Part shown: piece after piece, positions 1-10,144 of the stretch
How the letters are laid out: the number at the start of each line of letters is the position of its first letter
Numbering within the stretch: position 1 is the first letter of the stretch
Assembly: GCA_021904315.1 (NCBI GenBank)
Contig: CM038923.1
Location: 14,886,038 to 14,950,037, forward strand
DNA length: 64,000 nt
Direction: 5' to 3'
Origin: Sphagnum magellanicum
Lineage: Eukaryota > Streptophyta > Sphagnopsida > Sphagnales > Sphagnaceae
Program-made: the position numbers and the translations under genes
Notes under the pieces: model-generated
Told to the model about the DNA's origin: nothing
Databases searched by the model: none
What the model saw: only the letters and a program-made list of their open reading frames with translations

Positions 1-1
1 G

Positions 2-85
2 GGGCATGTTGTGTATCATGGACCTCGTGATTGTGTGCTTGAGTTTTTTGAGTCTTGTGGGTGTAAGTGCCCTGATCGCATTGAG
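2..85 (+). pseudogene. Exon fragment of a PDR/ABCG-type ABC transporter
   Basis: Reading from base 2, 28 codons are open and give a peptide with [18 protein letters not shown] and CKCPDR. This matches the stretch after the first nucleotide-binding domain of plant full-size ABCG (PDR) transporters, usually of the form VYQGPRxxVLEFFExxGFxCPERKG. PDR proteins are plasma-membrane exporters of lipids, hormones and terpenoids. The match stops at a consensus splice donor (GTGAGC from base 86), close to where PDR genes have an intron. No following PDR exon (expected motif ADFLQEVTS) is seen downstream. The piece may be the edge of a gene left of the window or a fragment captured by the CACTA element ending at 1995. 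Identity is fairly sure; functional status is unknown. Confidence 0.7.
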
Positions 86-472
86 GTGAGCATTGTATCT
101 CTTATGCTAGGTATTCCATGTAGTTTTGAAGTGTTATTCCAGCTAGCTTGTAAGGCAAGGGCAAACTGGGAACAACTTCACTTGCCATAGTAGTGCATTA
201 ATGATGCATTTATGGGATCTCCACTGGTTTACATGATACAATGTGCTTGTACTTTCTGTTATAAGTTAGTGGAGGTAGACGAATGTGAATCTCAAGAAAG
301 TCACATTGTTTATCATGGCAAGGACAGGGTTTGAGGGTTCTGGTTGTTGATGACTCCTTAGTTTAAATTAATTAGTTCTATTTTTCTAGGTCAGTTTTGT
401 ACGGGCTTGTCAAGAGTGGATCTTATGACATTATTTTATGAGCTACATTTTTTGGAGCTGTGCAATCTGTAG

Positions 473-1071
473 GAACATCTGAAAATTCTACAAGAAATGC
501 CAATGGAACAACAAAGTCAGGGAGTCTAGTGGCAAGACAAGGTGCAAATCAAGCTGGTGCGTCACTTCAAAAAGAGGAGGCCATGCCAGCTAGAATGCAG
601 CAAGGACTTGATATGGGGATGAATAGCAACAAAGGGGCTATAAAGGGAGGACAGTATGAGGAATTAGATTGCTTGCATCTTGGAGGCATAGCAAAAGTGA
701 CCAGTGGGAGCTCTATGGCTCAGAAGGGACCAGGCCTGGCTTCAACAATTGCAGTTCCTATTTCTCGCAATCCTGCTAAGTCTAAGGTGAATGGGCATCT
801 GACAGGAGTTATGGGTTCAAAGGGGAAGGTCAAGGGAGCTAGTTCACCAGGAGGTGCAACTAATGGCTCAAATGGTCTTGCTGTGTTATCAAATATTCCA
901 ACAACCTATGTTTTGAATTCTACAGGCCAAGGCTTACTAACAGCTAGAAATTTGGGCAGCCATCATGCTCCTTCAAAGTTGGCATTGGATGGGTTAAGGT
1001 CTCTGAGAATTAGTTTGTTAGAGGCAGCCACATGTATGCTTGTTGGCACATGTATAATTGATGTGCTCTAA
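473..1071 (+). pseudogene. Exon-like ORF of unknown family
   Basis: About 200 codons are open to a TAA at 1071. The frame has a stop at 439-441 and no ATG near its beginning (the first in-frame ATG is about 40 codons in). An AG at 471-472 preceded by CTGT makes a plausible splice acceptor, so this looks more like an internal or last exon than a whole gene. The product is rich in Gly, Ser, Ala, Asn and Lys, with no membrane segment, catalytic motif or family signature that I recognise. Base composition is less AT-rich than the flanks, which supports past coding. With the PDR fragment upstream it may be a host-gene piece carried by the CACTA element whose 3' end is at 1995. Function unknown. 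Confidence 0.35.
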
Positions 1072-1289
1072 ACTGACAAACTATGGACATTTGAATCCAT
1101 TTTATGCAGACACTTGCAAAGTGAAGGTTACACCAGGATACACCTACTTGGTCCACATTGTGAGTTGATGCATGAATTTTGGGCTCTATTTTGCACTTGC
1201 AGACCACTCACTTGTACTGGTGTTAGTAGATTTTTGAGCTCAATGGAAAGCATTTTCCATGTCCATTTTGTGTGTGATTAGTGAACCAT

Positions 1290-1330
1290 TGTAACCCTAA
1301 CCCTAGAACATTGTTAATTAAACCCTAAAA
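1290..1330 (+). repeat. Short telomere-like CCCTAA motifs
   Basis: Two adjacent AACCCTA units and a third AACCCTAAA a little downstream. This is far too short for an interstitial telomere array and is more like a telo-box-type motif or chance in AT-rich DNA. Confidence 0.3.
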
Positions 1331-1734
1331 TGTTAACCTCAATTCATAATGTTAAACTTGGGTCCATTATTCCTTTTCAATAAAAATGTATTTTACAAAT
1401 TATTTAACATTGCCATGTGGCATGTTTCTATTCCTTGATCTTTAGAATATGTGGTAGATTTGAAATGTCCATTCAAATAATAATGTGACACGTGTCAAGA
1501 TCCTCATTCTTGACATCTGATGAATGGGATATATCCTGGGTTTTTAATATATATTTAAATGCCACGATGTTCATAATGAAACACATGGCACATTTCGATT
1601 AGCCAAACACAAAAGACGTGGCCATTTCTTGGCCATAAGATTAAAAAAATTCTAGATCATCTAATTTCATGATCTGGGAAAATCAAACCCTCTAATCAAA
1701 TGCCACATGTTTCCACATGGTTGGAATTTGGATC

Positions 1735-1995
1735 CACCAAAATAGTTGCAATTTATAGTCGCAAAATGATGCCTTGTATACATTATGTATATACTGGCCC
1801 CATCGGATGAAATAATATATACTAAATGTAGGCTTCATCTACCATTTGATGACGTCATCCTTATGTAATGTTTTGCGACTATTTGTCTTCTGCGACTTGT
1901 CTTAGGCGACTATTAGACAATTAGTTGTAAAATGTCTCTTTCAACTAAAAAATAGTCGTAGACACTAGTTGTAAATAAAGGTTTTTCTTCTAGTG
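1735..1995 (+). mobile_element. 3' terminal region of a CACTA (En/Spm-like) transposon
   Basis: The segment ends in TTTTTCTTCTAGTG at 1995, the reverse complement of a CACTAGAAGAAAAA start typical of CACTA terminal inverted repeats. In the preceding 250 bases the motif GCGACTA or its complement TAGTCG/AGTCGC occurs about five times in both orientations (near 1757, 1874, 1892, 1905 and 1954), as expected for subterminal transposase-binding repeats. The copia integrase frame resumes directly after 1995, so the transposon inserted into a copia element. The matching CACTA start is not in the window and probably lies to the left. No transposase is visible in the part shown, so this copy may be non-autonomous with captured gene pieces. 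Confidence 0.6.
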
Positions 1996-1996
1996 A

Positions 1997-2650
1997 GTGT
2001 TTCAACATTTTTTGCATTTCAAAGCAATGGTGGACAAGGAGAAGGGTGTGAGCATCAAATGCCTAAGGTCCGATGGAGGGGGAGAATATTTTTCAAATGA
2101 ATTTAGTGAGTACTTGAAGGAGCATGGGATTCAAAGGAAATACTCATGTAGTTATTCCCCACAACATAATGGAGTTGCTGAAAGGAAAAACAGGCACATT
2201 ACAGAAATAGCACCTGCCATGTTGAATGAGAAGAATTTGCCAAATTACTTTTGGGCAGAAGCGGTAGCAATTGCAGTCTACATCATGAATCAAACACCCA
2301 CAACGGCAATTCATGGCATGACACCTGAAGAAAAATTCACAGGCAAGAAACCCGATGTTTCACATCTCAAAGTGTTTGGTTGCATTGCATACGTGCATGT
2401 TCCTGATGAGAAGAGATCAAAACTAGACCCGAAAGCTGAAAAATGTATCTTCATTAGATACTCCTCAAAACAAAAGGGATATAGATGTTTCAGTCCTTCC
2501 ACTCGGAAGTTGCAAGTGAGTAGAGATGTTGTGTTTGATGAGATGGCTAGTTGGTATTCACCACTGAAGGTAGCAGAAGATGGAGAAGCTAGAAACAGTG
2601 ATGTTTCATCAAATGTGGAACAAGAATCACAATTAATTAGTGGACCATAA
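1997..2650 (+). pseudogene. copia integrase core domain (pol fragment)
   Basis: Integrase inserts retrotransposon cDNA into chromosomes. The frame opens right after the CACTA end with no true start codon. It shows LRSDGGGEY (second catalytic Asp) and GVAERKNRH (catalytic Glu) with exactly 35 residues between them, the D-35-E spacing of retroelement integrases. The following GKKPDVSHLKVFGC and RSKLDPKAEKCIF segments are the C-terminal part typical of plant copia integrases. The first catalytic Asp and the zinc-binding HHCC domain are missing. A TAA at 2648-2650 breaks the frame before RT. Confidence 0.9.
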
Positions 2651-2953
2651 GAGTCTTCAATTAGTGGGTCCAGTAGCACTCCATGGAAAGGAAGATTAAG
2701 ATCTTCAAACATTGTACATGGTAGTTCTCAAACATCATCTAGAAATCCTCATGTAGATGGTGGATCAAGTGATTCAGAGAAGAGTGAGGGCGAAGAATCA
2801 AGAATCACTTCAGTTACTACTCCTGGAGCTCGAATGGCCAAGAAAGCTTTGAAAACACCCGACAACAACAATGGAGTATGAAGATCCACACGAGTCAAAT
2901 ACCCTGTATAAAGACTCACATATGATGGCTTTGTAGCTCATCATTACGCATAC

Positions 2954-3588
2954 ATGGTGAGAGTTATACAAGAGGTTGAACCCACTTGTTTTGAACAAGC
3001 GGTTGGAAACCCTAAGTGGGACAATGCCATGGATGAAGAGATGGCGGCTTTAAATGCGAATGCTACTTGGGAATTGGTAGCTTTACCAGAAGACAAGAAA
3101 GCAATTGGGTGCAAATGGGTGTACAAAGTCAAACACAATGCAGATGGATCTGTGAGCAGATACAAAGCAAGATTTGTTGCCAAAGGTTATGCCCAAACGT
3201 ATGGCATAGACTATGAGGAGACCTATAGTCCAGTTGCCAAAATGACAACTGTAAGAGCAATCATTGCTATGGCAGCAGCAAAAGGATGGTCTTTACATCA
3301 AATGGATGTAAAGAATGTCTTTCTTCATGGAGATTTACAGGAAGAAGTGTACATGGAACAACCACCAGGTTATGTGGACCAAACACATCCTAACTTGGTT
3401 TGTAGGTTGAAGAAAGCTATGTATGGCTTGAAGCAAGCTCCTAGAGCTTTGGTTAGACAAGATAGGTCAGTATCTTGTCACAAGTGGATTTCAAACATCC
3501 AATGCAGATTTTTCACTATATGTGAAAAAGACAGATCATGGGATTGTAGTCATAGTCATCTATGTTGATGACTTGATTGTCACATGAG
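2954..3588 (+). pseudogene. copia reverse transcriptase domain (pol fragment)
   Basis: Reverse transcriptase copies element RNA into DNA. The block has the copia hallmarks [35 protein letters not shown] and [12 protein letters not shown]. After about 3450 the frame is lost. The catalytic YVDD is seen in another frame at 3561-3572 and is followed by a TGA within five codons. A residue usually Asp in the DVKxAFLHG motif is retained, and the usual Ala is Asn here. Broken, part of the same pol gene as the neighbouring blocks. Confidence 0.88.
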
Positions 3589-3641
3589 ATAGTGATGCAG
3601 ACATCTCTGATTTGAAGAAGCTTTTGAAGTAAAAGTTTGAG

Positions 3642-4550
3642 ATGAAGGATTTGGGAGAGTTGCGTTATTTCCTCGGCATTGAGGTAATCAAGTCCCCTAA
3701 AGGGATATGGTTACTACAAAGGCAATATGCCTTGAACAAATTTGCCGAATATGGGATGACGGGTTGCAAACCCATTTCAATTCCATTGGAACAAAATGTG
3801 AAGTTAAGTGCAGATGAAGGAGACCTCGTGGAGGATACCACTATGTACAGACGCATAGTGGGGAGTTTGATTTACATGACCATCACACAGCCAGATTTGA
3901 GTTATACAGTTGGAGTGGTGAGTCAATTCATGCAAACACCACGAAAGCCACATTTGGATGCAGCGAGGCGCATACTGAGGTACATAAAACATACCTTGCA
4001 GTGTGGAATTTTTTATGAAGCCAAGAGCCAATTACAAGTACATGGATACACGGATGCTGATTGGGCTGGCAATGTTTCAGATAGAAGATCAACCAGTGGT
4101 TTCATGTTTTCTTTTGGAAGTGGTGCTATTAGTTGGAGCAGTAAGAAACAACCAACAGTTGCATTATCAAGCACGGAAGCAGAATACAGAGGTGCAGCAA
4201 TTGTTGCATGTGAAGTAGTTTGGTTACAAAAACTACTCTCAGATTTGGGACAGTCAGTGGATGCTCCTGTTGTCATTTATTGTGATAACATCAGTAGCAT
4301 ACTGCTTACTAACAACCCAGTCTATCATGCTAGGACAAAGCACATTGAGGTGCACTACCATTTTATTAGAGAAAAAGTTCTAGCAAAAGAAATTGACCTT
4401 ATTCATGTCAATACTGAAGATCAGGTTGCTGACATTTTCACAAAGGCTTTAGGTACAGACAAGCTAAAGAAGTTTCAAAAAATGCTTGGTGTACTAGAAG
4501 TGGATTTGAGCTTGAGGGGGAGTGTTGAGAATTCAAGCTCAACTAGTTAA
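3642..4550 (+). pseudogene. copia RT C-terminal part and RNase H (pol fragment)
   Basis: About 300 codons open. It begins with MKDLGELRYFLGIEV, standard for copia RT just after the YVDD box, and continues through GSLIYMTITQPDLSY into RNase H. RNase H degrades the RNA strand during reverse transcription. The catalytic residues are recognisable in GYTDADWAGN, SSTEAEY and IYCDNISS. The tail HIEVHYHFIREKV and DIFTKAL is the usual copia C-terminus. The stop at 4548-4550 lies inside the 3' LTR, a common overlap in this group. This is the best-preserved block of the element. Confidence 0.9.
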
Positions 4551-4836
4551 GTTTCATTAGTTACTGGAGTAGGAAAGTAACTAGGTTACTTTCACAAGGT
4601 TGAATTACTTTTTTTTACTTATTTTAGTCTGGTTATTTGGGGTTTGGTCTTGTAGTTAAATACCTTGGTGTTAATGGTTTGTTTCTCTTTTCTTCATTAC
4701 ACAAGTTTGTGTATTTCTTGTGACAAGAACCTTGGAGAGTTCTTGATGTTGTGTTTTGTGTTGTGAGCATTATGTTGTAGTTTCCTTTCAATAAAGATTT
4801 ATGTTTGCACTTGAGTAGATCTCCTATTTGTTAACA
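4514..4836 (+). repeat. Polypurine tract and 3' LTR of the copia element
   Basis: The purine run GAGGGGGAG at 4514-4522 primes plus-strand synthesis and is followed by TGTTGAGAATTC, the LTR start. The LTR ends in TTGTTAACA at 4836, giving a TGTT...AACA inverted terminus and a 314-base LTR. The 5' LTR needed to confirm the boundaries and date the insertion is outside the window. Confidence 0.7.
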
Positions 4837-4869
4837 TTCACATGGTGGAATCAACAATGGGAGATATGT

Positions 4870-5221
4870 GTGTCTACATTCCAATATATGGGATGGGGCT
4901 TGTTTACACTTGAAGATGTACAAGCTAAAGATTCATTACTCCCCTTCATAGGTCCATACTACAAACTAAGTGTACAAAAAATTATCTCCCTATTACCCAA
5001 GTTTACAGTGTTATGTGTTTAATGGGCATGATAAAAATTTTATTGACAGTGATGTTGAGAAAGGCAATGTGGCTGGGTATATCAATAGCTCTTCCAATCA
5101 ACGCTTGGAAATTGAAATTTGTATATGGGAATATAATGAAATAGAACCTAGAGCATGGGATGAAAAGGAATGGGGTTGGGTTATGATAATCTCAACTAAG
5201 TTGATCCATGCAGGAAAATAG
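4870..5221 (+). pseudogene. SET-domain-like fragment, frameshifted
   Basis: SET domains are lysine methyltransferases. Two overlapping frames, joined by a frameshift near 4970, give the segments MGWGLFTLEDVQAKDSLLPF, then NVAGYINSSS, then GWGWVMIISTKLIHAGK when read across minor decay. These resemble the SET pattern GxGLFAxxDIxxGxxIxxF, a YINHSxxPN-like strand and an AxxxIxxGEELxxxY strand. The usual NHS is NSS here and the final catalytic Tyr region is not seen, since the match stops at TAG (5219-5221). It starts within 40 bases of the copia LTR end, so its upstream part was probably displaced. It may belong to the same gene as the ParB/methyltransferase-like segments after 9682, with the CACTA element in between. 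Confidence 0.45.
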
Positions 5222-5883
5222 TTTTTTTGTCATTATCATGTCAATTTTTGAATTTTGACTTTTCATACATAACAAAAAATTCATTTTTTGATACAAATTT
5301 GAGGAATAATGTAAAATTATGGAAATTTTCAGCAATCAATATAGGCTATGTATGTACTTCAAATTGATTTTAGGTTATAGGATTTTGGATTATTTTAAAA
5401 TTTTGGATACATGTTATTATGTCATGTAATCCCAATATATATACAACATATATATAATTTTGATGTAAATAGTTGCTGGATTGTTAATAGGCTGTAGGAT
5501 TTTGGACTTTAATGAACTATAATTTAAATTGGACTTTGCCATTCTTTCTTTTTAGCTCAAACGCAACCAAATGAACTCCGCCCTATATGTTCAAATCCAT
5601 GTGTCATAGCTTATATTGTTTGCTAAAATGGGTTAATATCATTCCCATGTATCATTAGGGAAAAGACCCAACTTTGGAGCCTTTGGGAATCAATTCATAC
5701 ACCATAGGAAAACATGGTCACATTTATGCCAACAATCTAGAAAGGGCAACAAATTTAAATCAATCTTTGGATTGCATTCGTACGATACAAGAAGCATTTG
5801 GTCGATATGATGAAATACATGAAAAATGTGCACATGTTTCATAAACTAATCCACATGATGATGACAATTTTTTTGAAGGTGAA

Positions 5884-7528
5884 AAAACCATTGATGAGAG
5901 GATGAAAATGTTATTAAAAGAGGTAGAGGCACCATTATTTGAAGCATGCGGCCATAGCAAAAATAGTTGCCTATCAAGTGTGTAGATACTCCTTAATGTT
6001 TGCACCGTTCACCAAGTGACTAATACTTTTCAAGATGAATTGTTTAGATTACTTGGATGTGAAATTCTCCTAAAGAATAATGTGATGCCAAAATCAAGAT
6101 ATGAAGTAAGGAAGTTGGTAAGCAATCTTGGTCTTAATTATACATCAATCCATGCATGTGAACAAATATGCATCTTGTACCATAAAGAGAACAAGGACTT
6201 GCTTGTGTGTCCAATATGCAAGGCTAATGGATATGTGGAGGGTTTAGAAACAATCCCTTGCAAGGTTTTTCGACATTTCTTTGTTATCCCTTGCTTGAAG
6301 AGGATGTATTGGTGCAAGAGCATAGCTCATCTTATGCAATGGCATGTAAAAAATGCATCAAAAGATGGCATGTTTGGTTTGTGGTTGACTCAAAGGCACG
6401 GAAACACATTGATGCAATGTGGTTAGATTTTACCAAAGACCCTAAAAACCTTCGTTTTGCTTTAATTACAGATGGGATGAATCCATTTGGTGATTTTAAT
6501 TTCAAACATTCAACATGGGCAATTTTATTGCTCTTATACAATCTAACTCCATGGTTGGTGACAAATATTTTTTTTGTTATGTTGTCTCTTATCATCCTTG
6601 GAAAAAAATCAATCAAGGACACAAATATGGACACATACATGGCACCCTTGATTGAGGAGTTACAAGAACTATGGAGAGGAGTTATTGCATTTGATGTTTC
6701 AATTGAAGTTGGTAAACAATCCTTTAAACTTCAAGGAATACTCATGTGGACTATTCATGATTTTCCGGCTTATGGACTTATAGCGGGATGTGTTACTAAA
6801 GGCTACAAGGGATGTCCCATTTGTGGACCTGCTATAGTAACTCAATATTCCAAGCACATGAAGAAGATGGTCTACATAGGCCATAGGAATTGACTAGATC
6901 GTACACACCCTTATCATTGAAACAAATGTTGGTTTGATGGCAAGTTGGAAACCGAAGGAGCTCTTCGACCTATTTTTCTAGAACAAACATTCCAAAATGC
7001 AGGATCGTGTGTAAATTAAATCAAGGAAAGAGGTGTACCTAGGTCAGTAGGTGATTCAATAAACAAACATGGAATGAAGCACAAATCCTCATTAAAACTC
7101 TCGAGTATTGACTAGTGAGTATGTTTGGCACAAAAAATATACATAGTCAATAAGAGAATTCAATTTATTCCAATAAACATGTAATAATCAATAAAACATA
7201 TTTTTGAGATAGATTAAAAACACATAAATATGTAATTGTAAATTCAACAAAGTTTTGAAACTTAAAAAAGTTGGATGCATTTTTTGGGTACAAGTATTAT
7301 GTTGATGACTGTTATTGTTGTTTATTTTATATGAATTGTTTTCCTTGTGCAAATCAGGACCTCCTTATACAACGTACATTAGATGTCATGCACTGTGAAA
7401 AAAATCTCATTGAACATGTGATGAATATCATGTTTGGAAAGGGTGATATTATATTATTGCAAAAAGATATGAAGGATATGAATATTTTGGAATGGATTGT
7501 GGCCAATTACAAAGAAAAAAGAAGGTGA
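5884..7528 (+). pseudogene. CACTA transposase tnp2 (Transposase_21), broken
   Basis: tnp2 is the catalytic transposase of CACTA elements. The conserved order is visible across several frames: an N-terminal FQDELFRLLGCEILL and SRYEVRKLVSNLGL (from 6016), IHACEQICILYHKE and CPICKANGY, then RHFFVIPCLKR (from 6270), ITDGMNPFGDFNF (6465), TPWLVTNIFFVMLSLIILG, the MDTYMAPLIEELQELWRG block (6630), MWTIHDFPAYGLIAG, CPICG and VYIGHRN (to 6893), and finally RTLDVMHCEKNLIEHVM (7373). Frame changes occur near 6270 and 6895 and a noncoding break of about 250 bases lies near 7020-7270, possibly an intron. Not functional as it stands. Confidence 0.85.
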
Positions 7529-8183
7529 ATTTACTTTGCCACTTGCACCTTATGTTTTGCAGTTGGAAGAAAAACAAACTTTCATACATATCATTGAAGG
7601 ATTAAAAACACCAACTAGTTATTCAAGTACCTTCAAAAAACAGGTTCATATGGACACGAGCAAGTTAAAAGGATTGAAAGCACGTGACTACCATGTCCTT
7701 ATGCAACAAATTTTACCTCTTTGTGTACATACCCTCATGCCTAGGGGACTTGCTATCATTTGTATGAGCCAAGTGTTTTGAAGACTTTGTGCAAAAACCA
7801 TTGATCCCAGTATGATGAATGATTTGAAGCAAGAAGCAACCATCACACTTTGTCTTTTGGAAAAAGAATTTCCTCCATCTCTTTTCAACATTATGACACA
7901 TCTTATGATGCATCTAGTGGCAAAGGTAGAGTTGTGTGGCCATTTACATACTTGATGGATGTACCCCATGGAAAGATATATGAAATCATTGAAAACTTAT
8001 GTTCAGAACATGGCAAGGGCCGAGGGTAGCATGGTTGAGGGCTACAAAACGGAAGAAGCAATTGGATTTTGCATAGAGTACATGCAAAATTTTAAAACTA
8101 AAAAATGCCAAATTTGGGATTTTTTTAGGACCAAAACATGTATGATGAAATTCTTCAAGGTTCTCAGCGAATTAGAACCATGA
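7497..8183 (+). pseudogene. DUF4218 region of CACTA transposase
   Basis: DUF4218 follows the tnp2 core in most plant CACTA transposases; its role is not defined. Visible matches are LKGLKARDYHVLMQQILPL (from 7661), then in another frame MYPMERYMKSLKTYVQNMAR followed by AEGSMVEGYKTEEA (from 7959), the most conserved stretch of the family. The middle (7781-7958) is frameshifted. It ends with a TGA at 8181-8183. Confidence 0.8.
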
Positions 8184-8588
8184 TTGTTGAATTAAGAAGT
8201 TGGGCCCACTCTTTTGTCATAAAGAATGTAGCAACATTGGAGCCTTGGAGAACATGAATTGGCATATATTAAACATTTTAAGCTTACAAAATTGAACAAA
8301 TTTTCTCTTTCATGTGGTTAAATATATTGGTCATTTTAAATTGGTAGATGTTTTCTTGTATTTTGCTCAAATGTGATTAAACTACAAGGTCAAATTTGCT
8401 AACTAATTTTTGGATATAATTAACTATTGCATCTTGTTGTAAATATTGATTAATTTATAATTGCAGAATTTTTTTATATTATGAGGATGTGTCATTTGAT
8501 AAATTTTTTGTAGATTTTGTTTAGGAAGCATGAATTGCAAATGGAATTTTTAAAAAATAAATGAAAGGCATAGAAAATATTTCATTAG

Positions 8589-9440
8589 ATGGGTGCTAGG
8601 ACAGGGAGGGTGGTATATCCACTTGAATTGGACTTGTTGCCTTCTTATGAAAATTGGCTTCCACACGCTTTATCTTCAACAAAGGAAAATGGTAAAAGTA
8701 TTAGTCTTGAAGGTGTTCAACTATCTTTACCTCTTGCATTGAAAGCAATATCATATCGAATTATGTATGCATATGGAAACCATGTTTGTGTGAAAAGTGT
8801 CGAGTCAAATTTGGTCACAATGGATTTTGGAGTAGCTATTACTTTCACAATAATGTGTAAATCAAGTGGACAAGATAATAGTCCCATCAAAGTAGATTTG
8901 GAATATGTTGGATGGGTTGAAGAAATCTTGGAGCTAGATTATGGAACAACATGTGTCATTGTGTTGTTTTGTAATTAGGTAAAGGCCAATTACAAGGGGA
9001 CAAGAGCGACAATGAAATGAGATGAATATGGATTTACATTGGTGAACTTTAATGAAATGCTCCCATTTAAAAAAAATACATTTGCATTTCCTATACATGT
9101 GGAACACATATTCTTCTCTGATGACCCTTCTAAATTAAGGTGCAAGGTAGTTTTGAAGAATGAACTTCGAGGAAAACAAGTTGAGAATGCAAAGGGTAAT
9201 GGGCCAAAACTTAATTTGCTGACAATTGGAATTGATCAAGATTTCTTGGATTACATGCCCCTTTACCACAAGGGAATGAAATTTAGAATGATACAATGGA
9301 GTTTTCGTCCGATGAAGATGACATTGATGAAAAAACATTGGAAATAACATTTTTAAAAGATGATGATGATTTCCTTGGAAACTCATCAGATGAAAAGTAG
9401 AATAATACAATAGTATTTGTAAAGACAAAAATGTACCTAT
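8589..9440 (+). pseudogene. DUF4216 region of CACTA transposase
   Basis: DUF4216 is the usual C-terminal domain of the CACTA tnp2 protein. Two overlapping stretches show it: VKSVESNLVTMDFGV with GWVEEILELDYG (8770-8978), then after a stop at 8976 GFTLVNFNEMLPF and FAFPIHVEHIFFSDDP (9030-9150). The tail from 9300 is acidic, with runs of Asp and Glu, as is common there. The stop TAG at 8976-8978 lies between two matching blocks, so the reading frame is dead. Confidence 0.75.
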
Positions 9441-9539
9441 CTTCTATTACAATTTGAATTTTTTATTCATAAATTTGCTGACTTCATTTTCATATGCAAG
9501 TTGTTCATTGACTATTATTAGTGTGATACGCATGTTTGA

Positions 9540-9682
9540 GACATAGTAAAAAAAACATGAAGTCAAAAAAACATGAAATTAGTCAAAATAACTACCTCTT
9601 TTTGCCAGCTTGAGCAAATAAGTCTTAAAAACCAGTCATAGTCAAATGTGATGATTTTAAGGGACATGATTTTGTTGTAGTG
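9540..9682 (+). mobile_element. 3' terminus of the tnp2-bearing CACTA element
   Basis: Terminal TTGTAGTG at 9675-9682 with several AGTCAAA/AGTC subterminal motifs (near 9561, 9580, 9631, 9644 and 9650). The trinucleotide after the end is TTT. A terminal motif this short can occur by chance; its position just past DUF4216 and the subterminal motifs make it credible. Confidence 0.5.
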
Positions 9683-9687
9683 TTTTC

Positions 9688-10144
9688 ATGTCCCTCTTCA
9701 TTGAAGATGGCATCATGGAAATTCCATTATGCCACATAATTTCCATGCAAGTTGTGAGGCTTGCACTTATGAATGACATCTTCAAGCTTCAAGGGGACTT
9801 CTACTTTGGCTATCACCATGGAGCTATAGTTTTTAATGTTTTTCTTGAGGGAATTGATGGGTGCATTGTTGATGTCACCCCGGAGAAACAAATAATTGGG
9901 ATGATCAGTTGTTAATGACAAATTTGAAGAATTTTTACAATCCAAACCTTCCTTGCATCATATAATTGGAAAAATGTTTCATGTGTGGGATGGAAACCAT
10001 ATGCTTCAAGCTTGGTTTCCATACATCAATGAGGTTCATATGAAGAACAAATCAAAGCATGTTCGTGTTACAAGTTGGGTGCTTGATGCAAACATGGAAA
10101 ACCATGGTGTTCTTCACTCTATAATGGATGGAGTCAATGTGTGA
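9688..10144 (+). pseudogene. ParB-like segment of the broken methyltransferase gene
   Basis: Two frames joined by a small shift near 9912 give a continuous match. The second carries MFHVWDGNHMLQAW, resembling the ParB/sulfiredoxin-fold motif (V-x-DGNHRL-x-A), where Arg of the HRL triad is Met. It is followed by VTSWVLDANMENHGVLHSI. ParB-like modules bind nucleotides and DNA, and in phages and mobile elements they occur with DNA methyltransferases. The segment starts directly after the CACTA end at 9682. Family assignment is by motif only. Confidence 0.4.

Larger units (their letters stand above)
1996..4836 (+). mobile_element. Ty1-copia LTR retrotransposon, 3' part
   Basis: Contains, in copia order, the integrase core, reverse transcriptase, RNase H, a polypurine tract (4514-4522) and a 3' LTR (4523-4836). 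The gag, protease, start of integrase and 5' LTR are missing because a CACTA element ends at 1995; they may lie left of the window. Stops and frame changes break the polyprotein at several places (about 2650, 2880, 3450-3590 and 3630), so the copy is dead. The LTR is followed at once by a SET-like coding remnant, so the element appears to have inserted in or beside that gene. Confidence 0.9.
5640..9682 (+). mobile_element. CACTA transposon with tnp2, DUF4218 and DUF4216
   Basis: The order of Transposase_21 (tnp2), DUF4218 and DUF4216 is diagnostic of plant CACTA elements. The right end appears at 9682, where TTTTGTTGTAGTG is the reverse complement of a CACTACAACAAAA start. The 140 bases before it repeat AGTCAAA or AGTC several times, as in subterminal regions. 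I could not find the matching left end between 5222 and 5900, so the 5' limit given is only where coding similarity starts. All three coding blocks carry stops and frameshifts. Confidence 0.75.

Noticed and set aside
1290-1330. Interstitial telomere
   Set aside because: Only two to three CCCTAA units; too few to mean anything structural.
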